A stretch of 6,439 bases of DNA from Thermoplasmatota archaeon (GTDB lineage: Archaea > Thermoplasmatota > E2 > DHVEG-1). Shown here piece after piece: positions 1 to 4,409 of this stretch. Numbering within the stretch: the first letter of the stretch is position 1; the number at the start of each line of letters is the position of its first letter. The stretch spans positions 1 through 6,439 of the forward strand of contig JAUWCF010000056.1 of NCBI GenBank assembly GCA_030609445.1, given 5' to 3'. A program made the translations under genes and the position numbers. A model generated the notes under the pieces. The model searched no databases. It had not been told where the DNA came from and saw nothing but the letters and a program-made list of their open reading frames with translations.

Positions 1-90
1 ACATGGAAAAAAGCGTTAAATGGAAACAAGAATGAAGAGTACATCGTTTCTTCAAAAACAAGTAATGAGCCTGAAGATGAAAAAAGATAG
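1..90 (+). CDS. C-terminal end of an unidentified protein (partial, 5' end outside window)
   Basis: Frame 1 is open from the first base to a TAG stop at 88-90, giving 29 residues that end in a charged, hydrophilic tail (NEPEDEKR). The other two plus frames hit stops within about 35 bases, and the minus strand is also interrupted, so this frame is the best candidate for a coding tail. The composition, rich in Lys, Glu, Asn and Ser with no hydrophobic stretch, fits a disordered C-terminus. Too little is present to recognise a family. An accidental open stretch of this length is possible in AT-rich DNA, so the call rests on frame openness and the plausible protein-like composition only. Confidence 0.4.
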   Translation, partial: TWKKALNGNKNEEYIVSSKTSNEPEDEKR

Positions 91-465
91 ATAACAAAAC
101 TAACAATGAGTTTTAATGTTTATTATAAAAATTCAAACCATATGTAAAGGTATTTTGTGAGACGGCTTCAATATATCTTTGGTATAATAGCTCACCTACA
201 AACTTCTTCCACATCTGGTGTAACTGTATCCTCCATCGAGGATTTGATTGGATTAATATACTGAGGTTAGATAATCATATCTTCTGATAACCACGTTTAA
301 ATCAATTAAATACAAACCTTTAAATTAAAATTTATAACATTTATTATTGTACAAAAACTACCTACGATTAACTTTAAAACAATGCGAAAATTATTTTTAG
401 GTTAAGGTCTAAATTATAATAAATACTCTTTTGTAAACAATGTATTATTAAAAGACTTAGAAATG
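91..465. other. AT-rich intergenic region between convergent genes
   Basis: This stretch lies between the end of the plus-strand tail at 1-90 and the stop codon of the minus-strand phosphoesterase. It is strongly AT-rich except for a more balanced island at roughly 157-264, where one short ORF occurs. Around 318-338 there is a run of A/T blocks (TTTAAATTAAAATTTATAA) that resembles archaeal TATA elements, but no convincing gene starts downstream of it. I see no tRNA cloverleaf, no terminal inverted repeats and no direct repeats in it. The large size for a convergent junction suggests either a decayed gene or an untranslated RNA, neither of which I can demonstrate. Confidence 0.6.
157..264 (+). 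CDS. Doubtful 35-residue ORF of unknown function
   Basis: A GTG codon at 157 begins a 35-codon frame ending in TGA at 262-264. An AAAGG-like ribosome binding site (146-150) sits six bases before the GTG, and an in-frame TAA at 145-147 means the ORF cannot extend far upstream. The product would be mixed hydrophobic and Ser/Thr-rich (it ends in SSIEDLIGLIY) and shows no domain I recognise. Base composition is less AT-rich than the flanks, which is the main reason for listing it. The opposite strand over the same bases also has fairly open frames, so the island may instead be a remnant of a decayed gene in either direction. The GTG start and short length make this a weak call. Confidence 0.2.
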   Translation: MRRLQYIFGIIAHLQTSSTSGVTVSSIEDLIGLIY

Positions 466-1089
466 TTAATCAAGCATTTTAACATCAATTTTATCATCTA
501 TTTTTATTAACGCCCCCTCTGTTCTTTTTCCCATACTACAATTAACGATAACACTATCATGAAACATTGTCATGCCCGGATCCTCATGAACATGTCCACA
601 TAAAACAAGCCGTGGCAGGTAGTTTTCAACAAGATTCCTTAACTCTTTACTTCCTATATGACGACCAATATATACTTTATCTTGAAGTTTATATGGCGGA
701 ACGTGAGTGACAAGAACAGTTTTTTCATCGATTACTTCACCAAATGATCTTTTCTTACCTTTATCAATGATAACATTTGTTAAAGAAACTGTTTCTCCCC
801 CCATTCCAACAAACGAAATACCATTTTTTATAACTCGTTTTAAATCAATATTTTCTGCATTACTCTCACTTATTGCAGGACCAACTTCGGATGTATCAAT
901 GTTGCCAGGAATAGCAAATGTTTCAACAGGGATTTGATTGAGAAAGTTTGTTGCCACCTCTCCTGGTCCAAACTGAGTGATATCGCCACAAATGATTACA
1001 AGATCTGGAGAATATTTTTTAATATTGTCTAACACGGCATTGAGCCTGTATTGTGATCCATGGATATCTGCAACTGCTAGAATTTTCAT
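466..1089 (-). CDS. Calcineurin-like metallophosphoesterase, Icc/YfcE-type
   Basis: This is a single-domain metal-dependent phosphoesterase of 207 residues, a usual size for the archaeal Icc-related group (COG2129-like). The full set of metal-binding motifs is visible: DIHG with Asp8 and His10, GDIT with Asp36, GNID with Asn63, THVPP with His129 and GHVH with His166 and His168. These residues build the two-metal centre that hydrolyses phosphomono- or diester bonds, so the protein should be active; the physiological substrate cannot be read from sequence. It has no signal peptide or membrane segment and is presumably cytosolic. The ATG at 1089 starts directly in MKILAVADIHG, the normal N-terminus of the family, and no Shine-Dalgarno sequence precedes it. 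A TATA-like element 23-30 bases upstream fits a leaderless transcript. The gene stands alone: the small gene upstream on the same strand ends 91 bases away. Confidence 0.9.
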   Translation of the reverse strand: MKILAVADIHGSQYRLNAVLDNIKKYSPDLVIICGDITQFGPGEVATNFLNQIPVETFAIPGNIDTSEVGPAISESNAENIDLKRVIKNGISFVGMGGETVSLTNVIIDKGKKRSFGEVIDEKTVLVTHVPPYKLQDKVYIGRHIGSKELRNLVENYLPRLVLCGHVHEDPGMTMFHDSVIVNCSMGKRTEGALIKIDDKIDVKMLD

Positions 1090-1110
1090 ACAAATAGCAA
1101 ATAAAATCTA

Positions 1111-1120
1111 AATTAAAAAT
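1111..1120 (-). promoter_or_regulatory. Putative TATA box of the metallophosphoesterase gene
   Basis: On the minus strand the sequence ATTTTTAATT lies about 22-31 bases before the ATG at 1089. Archaeal TATA boxes are centred about 26-27 bases before the transcription start, so transcription would begin at or within a few bases of the ATG. This agrees with the absence of a ribosome binding site. The match to the TTTAWATA consensus is only moderate. Confidence 0.4.
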
Positions 1121-1139
1121 CTTGCTGCAAATTTGCAAG
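1121..1139. promoter_or_regulatory. Palindrome upstream of the phosphoesterase TATA box (possible operator)
   Basis: Positions 1126-1137 read TGCAAATTTGCA, a perfect 12-base palindrome, and the wider segment also pairs CTTGC (1121-1125) with GCAAG (1135-1139). It abuts the upstream side of the putative TATA box at 1111-1120, where transcription factor B contacts and activator sites of archaeal promoters lie. A dimeric regulator could bind here. It could also contribute to termination or 3' processing of the small gene that ends at 1181. Function is inferred from position and symmetry only. Confidence 0.3.
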
Positions 1140-1180
1140 ATCGCACGACAACATAAAATTTACTTTCTAAACATTGTTTT

Positions 1181-1330
1181 TCAATCTATATGTTTATCAT
1201 GTGGTATGTTATCCATCATTTCTTCATTGAAAAAAATTTCAGATAGCCGTCCTTCCATCTGGCTCCCATTCATTTCTTCATTGAACAGAATTTCAGACAG
1301 TCTTTCAACAAACTCTCTGCTTAATTCCAT
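1181..1330 (-). CDS. Small acidic protein with an 18-residue tandem repeat, unknown function
   Basis: This 49-residue gene is read on the minus strand from an ATG at 1330 to a TGA at 1181-1183. A strong Shine-Dalgarno sequence (GGAGAGG) lies five bases upstream, the best in the window. The product begins MELSREFVERLSEILFNEEM, and residues 3-20 are repeated at 21-38, where the second copy ends GRLSEIFFNEEM; a short polar tail ending in HDKHID follows. Eighteen residues equal five alpha-helical turns, so both copies would present the Leu/Ile/Phe residues on the same face of an amphipathic helix, with Glu/Asn on the other. The protein is acidic, lacks a signal peptide or membrane span, and matches no family I recognise. 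It is transcribed away from the prefoldin-ftsY pair and ends 91 bases before the phosphoesterase. I infer a peptide that docks on, or oligomerises with, another protein. A frame on the opposite strand (1122-1361) is a shadow with Ser/Leu-rich, unnatural composition. Confidence 0.65.
   Translation of the reverse strand: MELSREFVERLSEILFNEEMNGSQMEGRLSEIFFNEEMMDNIPHDKHID
1217..1324 (-). repeat. Two 54-base tandem units inside the small gene
   Basis: The block 1217-1246 recurs at 1271-1300 with three mismatches in 30 bases, at a period of 54 bases (18 codons). The remaining 24 bases of each unit have diverged much more. Mismatches in the conserved part change few residues (Leu to Phe in ILFNEEM versus IFFNEEM), so the core appears to be kept at protein level after an intragenic duplication. 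Confidence 0.75.
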
Positions 1331-1335
1331 GCTTT

Positions 1336-1342
1336 CCTCTCC
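1336..1342 (-). promoter_or_regulatory. Strong ribosome binding site of the small repeat protein
   Basis: The minus strand reads GGAGAGG here, five bases before the ATG at 1330. It complements the anti-Shine-Dalgarno end of archaeal 16S rRNA well, and it is the main evidence that the short frame is translated and starts at this ATG. Confidence 0.65.
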
Positions 1343-1466
1343 TATGTTCCATCCTCTTTAGTCTATATGCTATTTTTACTTAAAAAGCTTACTTAGCCAA
1401 TTTTTTTCTATAATACTTGCTTTTTGAGCCCAGAGAAATACATTAATAACACCTTCCTGATAAAGG

Positions 1467-1477
1467 ATAAAAATATC
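1467..1477 (+). promoter_or_regulatory. Putative TATA box for the prefoldin-ftsY transcript
   Basis: ATAAAAATATC is preceded by a purine-rich TAAAGG that could serve as the BRE. If used, transcription would begin near 1494-1498 and the message would be nearly leaderless, which conflicts with the GAGG ribosome binding site at 1488-1491. A second candidate, CTATAATAC at 1408-1416, would give a leader of about 60 bases that includes that site. I cannot decide between them. Confidence 0.3.
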
Positions 1478-1483
1478 AAAACG

Positions 1484-1500
1484 ATATGAGGACGTCATAT
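1484..1500 (+). promoter_or_regulatory. Inverted repeat enclosing the prefoldin ribosome binding site and start codon
   Basis: ATATGA (1484-1489) is complementary to TCATAT (1495-1500), with GGACG as the five-base loop. The ribosome binding site GAGG (1488-1491) straddles stem and loop, and the first two bases of the ATG at 1499 are in the stem. As RNA this would be a weak, AU-rich six-pair hairpin that could dampen initiation at low temperature. As DNA it could be an operator. Either role is inference; the symmetry itself is plain. Confidence 0.3.
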
Positions 1501-1918
1501 GGGAAAAGAAGAAGAAATCACAAGGAACTTAACAATGATTGAATACTATAAAGAACAACTGAGTTCAATAGATATGCAAGCACAATATCTGCAAGTAGCA
1601 ATTGCTGACTTTCATAAAGCAAAAATTACTGTTGGACAATTACATAACGCTGCTGACAAATCAGAAATACTTATCCCCGTTGGTGGAGGAACATTTCTCA
1701 ACGGAATTCTCACAGATCGTTCGAAGGTTCTTGTTGACATCGGTGCAGGTCTTGTCACCGAAAGAACAGTTGATGACGCGGTAAAAAAAATTGAGGAAAG
1801 AATTAAAACTCTTCGAGAAAACCAGGAGAAACTTATATCTATGGCGCAAAAACTAGAAAATGATGCAACTGAGCTTTCACAAAAAACACAGCAGATGATG
1901 AACGACACACAACAGTAA
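1499..1918 (+). CDS. pfdA: Prefoldin alpha subunit (GimC alpha)
   Basis: Prefoldin is the hexameric cytosolic chaperone (two alpha, four beta subunits) that captures unfolded and nascent chains in the tips of its coiled-coil tentacles and passes them to the thermosome. The 139-residue length is normal for archaeal alpha subunits. Residues 1-50 form the first helix, residues about 56-90 the beta-hairpin core with the family signature ILIPVGGGTFLNG and a VDIGAGLVTERT segment, and residues about 91-139 a Glu/Lys/Gln-rich second coiled-coil helix. The ATG at 1499 has GAGG seven bases upstream; an ATG at 1486 is out of frame. The gene is followed 16 bases later by ftsY, an order found in other archaea where a ribosomal protein LX gene often comes first; that gene is absent here and its place is taken by a divergent small gene. 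The beta subunit must be encoded elsewhere. Confidence 0.9.
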   Translation: MGKEEEITRNLTMIEYYKEQLSSIDMQAQYLQVAIADFHKAKITVGQLHNAADKSEILIPVGGGTFLNGILTDRSKVLVDIGAGLVTERTVDDAVKKIEERIKTLRENQEKLISMAQKLENDATELSQKTQQMMNDTQQ

Positions 1919-1934
1919 TTTATAGGTATGAATC

Positions 1935-3137
1935 ATGTTTAAATTTTTAAAGAAAAAACTGAAAGTATTCGAAAAAAAACTTGAGGAAGAAATAGATGCA
2001 GGGCTGGAAAAAGAGGTTACTGAAAAACCTGAACCTAGAATTGTTGAAGAAAAACCTCTAACAGCTGAGAAGTCAAGGGAAAAGCCTAAAGCTGAAGTAA
2101 AAGAAGAAAAAGAAGAAAAAATACTTCCAAGGCGAAAAAGAGTAAGAAAAGCAAAAAAAGAAGTCAGTGAAGAAAAAAAAGAACGAGAAAAGCAGATTGA
2201 TAAGCAAATAGAAGAAGGCATTGAAACAGAGCTACAGCGTATTGTACAGACGAGAAAAAGCATTGAAGACGCCGTAAAAACAGATAAAAAACCCTCTCGA
2301 ACCATAGATGAAAAGAAACTTGATGAGCTCTTATGGGATCTTGAAGTGGGTCTATTAGAATCTGATGTCGCCTATTCAGTGATTGACTCTATAAAAAAGG
2401 ATATTAAAGATGAAATTAGAAATACACCTTTTGTCAGACTGCGATCTGGTGATTTTGTTGAAACAGTGCTTAAAAATGCGATATCGCATGTTCTTACCGC
2501 TAATGATTTTGATTTTAATGAGTTTATAGAGAAAAGCAAAAAACCTATCGTCATCATGTTTATAGGAGTAAACGGAACGGGAAAAACGCTTTCCATTGCA
2601 AAAATCGCGCGTCTCCTGCACAAACAAGGGAAAACATGTGTTATGGCTGCTGGCGATACCTTTCGAGCAGGAGCCATAGAACAACTCACAATTCATGCAA
2701 ATAATCTTGGTGTTAAAATTGTAAAACATGGCCCTGGTTCCGATCCAGCTGCTGTTGCCTATGATGCGATAGAGCATGCAAAAGCAAAACATAAAGACGT
2801 GGTACTTCTCGATACAGCTGGAAGAATGCAGACAAACTCAAATCTTATGGATGAGATGGCAAAAATAAAACGCGTCGCAAAACCTAGTCTCATAATTTTT
2901 GTAGGCGATGCACTTTCTGGAAATGATGCCGTTGAACAAGCAAAACGATTCAATGAAGTCGTGGGGATTGATGGTGTTATTCTCACAAAGGTAGATACCG
3001 ATGCAAAAGGTGGAAGTTCATTATCCATTGCCTATACCATTGGAAAACCACTGCTTTTCATTGGTGTTGGTCAAGAATATGATGACCAAATACCATTTGA
3101 CGCTGAGTGGATGGTTAAAAACATCTTTGGGGAATAA
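1935..3137 (+). CDS. ftsY: Signal recognition particle receptor FtsY
   Basis: FtsY is the membrane-associated GTPase that docks the SRP54-ribosome complex at the Sec translocon. The protein has 400 residues. Residues 1-20 form a basic amphipathic helix (MFKFLKKKLKVFEKK), the likely membrane-targeting element. Residues about 21-115 are a very charged Lys/Glu extension. The N domain covers about 120-195, and the G domain about 203-400 has G1 GVNGTGKT (211-218), DTFRAGA (241-247), G3 DTAGR (293-297), G4 TKVD (351-354) and the closing loop DAKGG (356-360). GVNGTGKT distinguishes FtsY from SRP54, and there is no Met-rich M domain, excluding Ffh. The residues after the P-loop are Leu-Ser instead of the usual Thr-Thr. 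The ATG at 1935 has AGGT seven bases upstream; an ATG at 1928 gives only a few codons. It is probably co-transcribed with prefoldin alpha and converges on the UMP kinase gene with five bases between stop codons. Confidence 0.95.
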   Translation: MFKFLKKKLKVFEKKLEEEIDAGLEKEVTEKPEPRIVEEKPLTAEKSREKPKAEVKEEKEEKILPRRKRVRKAKKEVSEEKKEREKQIDKQIEEGIETELQRIVQTRKSIEDAVKTDKKPSRTIDEKKLDELLWDLEVGLLESDVAYSVIDSIKKDIKDEIRNTPFVRLRSGDFVETVLKNAISHVLTANDFDFNEFIEKSKKPIVIMFIGVNGTGKTLSIAKIARLLHKQGKTCVMAAGDTFRAGAIEQLTIHANNLGVKIVKHGPGSDPAAVAYDAIEHAKAKHKDVVLLDTAGRMQTNSNLMDEMAKIKRVAKPSLIIFVGDALSGNDAVEQAKRFNEVVGIDGVILTKVDTDAKGGSSLSIAYTIGKPLLFIGVGQEYDDQIPFDAEWMVKNIFGE

Positions 3138-3142
3138 AACAT

Positions 3143-3817
3143 TCAATTGAGAATTTTTGTCCCATCAAATGATTGACTTATCATAGCATTTTCTAATTGA
3201 TCCAATCGTTTACCATTGACGACGTATGTTGTAAGCCTTGCTTGTTTGATTATTTCTAAAGCAGGGCCATCTATTACTGTGTTTTTGCCGGCTGACTCCC
3301 ATCTGGTTCCATGGCTTTTTACAAGTTTATCTATTGATATTTCTTTTATCTGTTTTGCATCACTGTATTTATTTGGATCTTTATCATAGATTCCATCTAC
3401 ATTTGTCGCGATAACAAAAAAATCAGCACTAATTTTTTCTGCAAGCTCGGCACCCACCATATCCGTACTATGTCCTGGTGTTGTTCCTCCCATTACAACA
3501 ATAGAATCGTCCATGTTTTTTGCTTCGTCTGTTGTATAAGGTATTTCTTTGTTTGCATTTTCTAAAATATTTGTTAGAATCTTTGCATTCACTCGTGTAA
3601 CATCAATTCCTATCTGATCCAACGTATGTTCGTTAAAATTGAGTTCTCTTCCAAGTTGAATGTATTTACGTGCTACATTTCCACCGCCGACAATGATGAA
3701 AATCTTATATTGTTTGCTTATTTTTTTTAAAAGATTTGATAGATTCTTAAGAAAAACAGTATCTGCTTCTTTGGAGAGAATAACTGATCCACCTATTGAA
3801 ATAACAATATTCTTCAT
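3143..3817 (-). CDS. pyrH: UMP kinase, archaeal type
   Basis: UMP kinase phosphorylates UMP to UDP with ATP in pyrimidine nucleotide synthesis and belongs to the amino-acid-kinase fold, unrelated to eukaryotic UMP/CMP kinase. From the ATG at 3817 the protein has 224 residues, the usual archaeal size. Motifs in order are SIGGSV (7-12), VGGGNVARKYI (43-53), GIDVTRVNAKIL (70-81), the nucleotide-binding GGTTPGHSTDMVG (110-122) and ATNVDGIYDKDP (137-148). A longer frame opens at a TTG at 3865 and would add 16 residues, but those are not family-like and a TATA box lies inside them. The ATG lacks a ribosome binding site and sits 24-31 bases after TTTAAATA, as expected of a leaderless archaeal mRNA. 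The SecB-like gene upstream on the same strand ends 68 bases before this start, so this gene probably has its own promoter. Confidence 0.92.
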   Translation of the reverse strand: MKNIVISIGGSVILSKEADTVFLKNLSNLLKKISKQYKIFIIVGGGNVARKYIQLGRELNFNEHTLDQIGIDVTRVNAKILTNILENANKEIPYTTDEAKNMDDSIVVMGGTTPGHSTDMVGAELAEKISADFFVIATNVDGIYDKDPNKYSDAKQIKEISIDKLVKSHGTRWESAGKNTVIDGPALEIIKQARLTTYVVNGKRLDQLENAMISQSFDGTKILN

Positions 3818-3840
3818 TGAAAAACCATATATTTTGGATT

Positions 3841-3848
3841 TATTTAAA
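3841..3848 (-). promoter_or_regulatory. TATA box of the UMP kinase gene
   Basis: The minus strand reads TTTAAATA, an excellent match to the archaeal TATA consensus, 24-31 bases before the ATG at 3817. Transcription should begin at or next to that ATG. The box lies within the frame extension that starts at the TTG at 3865, which argues against that longer start. Confidence 0.6.
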
Positions 3849-3885
3849 GTTAGACCAATCGCCAAGCCTAAAAATTGAGATTTTC

Positions 3886-4311
3886 TTATGCTACTTCAGG
3901 GCTAAATTGTCCTTTTGAAGGCTTTGCACCAAGATGCACTTGCGGTAAAGGTATCGGTGGAGGAAGCCCTAGATCTTTTGCAATACCAACTGCTTCTGGG
4001 ACACATGCATGCATGACTGCTGTATGAATATGACTTGCTGTTTGATTCGGCATTTTATGAGTATCGAGCCATTCTTTTGCAATCTTTTTTGCATCATCAT
4101 TTTCATAAATCATTGATCCTTCAAGTTTGATCATACCAACTGCGCCATAACTTGCTGTATATTGAAATTCAATTGTTGCAGAATTATTTGATTGACTCTG
4201 GATCTGTGTTACCTGACTATTATGATCTATTCGTATCTGCTTTGGCTTCTGACTGCGATCAATAAATCGCCTTGCTTCAATAGATTTAAGTTGAACGTTT
4301 TTAATTTTCAT
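3886..4311 (-). CDS. SecB-like conserved archaeal protein (tentative)
   Basis: A 141-residue protein from the ATG at 4311, which has GAGG five bases upstream (4317-4320); a TTG seven codons earlier is a less likely start. The N-terminal half alternates beta strands: NVQLKSIEARRF, then QIRIDHNSQVTQIQ, then ATIEFQYTASYGAVGMIKLEG (residues about 46-65, where the strands are rich in beta-formers). The second half has a helix (KKIAKEWLDTHK), a long helix HIHTAVMHACVPEAVGIAKD (94-113) and a Pro-rich closing segment LGLPPPIPLPQV (114-125). This order recalls the SecB export-chaperone fold: a strand-rich core, a helix with a conserved acid (CVPEA here) and an extended PxLxL-type end. SecB-like proteins are known in some archaea (for example the Methanocaldococcus protein MJ0357). 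The match is by overall pattern, not by a diagnostic motif, so holdase activity on exported chains is inference. No signal peptide or membrane span is present, so it should be cytosolic. It lies upstream of UMP kinase on the same strand and is divergent from the phenylacetate-CoA ligase gene. Confidence 0.75.
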   Translation of the reverse strand: MKIKNVQLKSIEARRFIDRSQKPKQIRIDHNSQVTQIQSQSNNSATIEFQYTASYGAVGMIKLEGSMIYENDDAKKIAKEWLDTHKMPNQTASHIHTAVMHACVPEAVGIAKDLGLPPPIPLPQVHLGAKPSKGQFSPEVA

Positions 4312-4316
4312 ATCTG

Positions 4317-4320
4317 CCTC
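4317..4320 (-). promoter_or_regulatory. Ribosome binding site that fixes the SecB-like start
   Basis: GAGG on the minus strand lies five bases before the ATG at 4311. It falls inside the longer TTG-initiated frame and so supports the internal ATG as the true start. Confidence 0.55.
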
Positions 4321-4371
4321 AATAACCAACAACTTGTTTTTACATGTTTCGTTGAAATTTCTGACGCCAAA

Positions 4372-4382
4372 CTTAAAAATAC
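4372..4382 (+). promoter_or_regulatory. Putative promoter in the divergent SecB-like/paaK region
   Basis: CTTAAAAATAC, preceded by CCAAA as a possible BRE, is centred about 34 bases before the ligase ATG and would give a short leader that may just include its ribosome binding site GGGAG (4401-4405). The same A/T block read on the minus strand (GTATTTTTAAG) lies about 65 bases from the SecB-like start, so both divergent genes could use it. Two small symmetric sites, AACAACTTGTT (4328-4338) and GAAATTTC (4354-4361), lie in the same 98-base gap. Confidence 0.35.
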
Positions 4383-4409
4383 CAACTCTATTTCGGGCAT
4401 GGGAGTTTT

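Noticed and set aside
91..465. tRNA, small RNA or CRISPR repeats in the first intergenic gap.
   Set aside because: I looked for cloverleaf arms, regularly spaced repeats and GC-rich stems and found none.
440..465. Hairpin terminator after the phosphoesterase gene.
   Set aside because: On the minus strand there are only short T runs and no stable stem; archaeal T-tract termination cannot be called with confidence here.
1122..1361. A 79-codon plus-strand frame.
   Set aside because: It is antisense to the small repeat protein, lacks a ribosome binding site, and its Ser/Leu/Ile-rich product mirrors the Glu/Asn/Phe codons of the other strand.
1376..1498. A 40-residue minus-strand frame starting at the ATG that overlaps the prefoldin start codon (CATATG).
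   Set aside because: It has no ribosome binding site, occupies the probable promoter of prefoldin, and its start overlaps the prefoldin ATG head to head. The frame is most easily explained as chance.
1877..2305. A 142-codon minus-strand frame very rich in Ser and Phe.
   Set aside because: It is the reverse complement of the Lys/Glu-rich (AAR/GAR) codons of the ftsY extension, which automatically gives Phe/Ser codons and few stops.
3818..3865. The TTG-initiated N-terminal extension of UMP kinase.
   Set aside because: A consensus TATA box lies inside it, and the internal ATG gives the normal family N-terminus and length.
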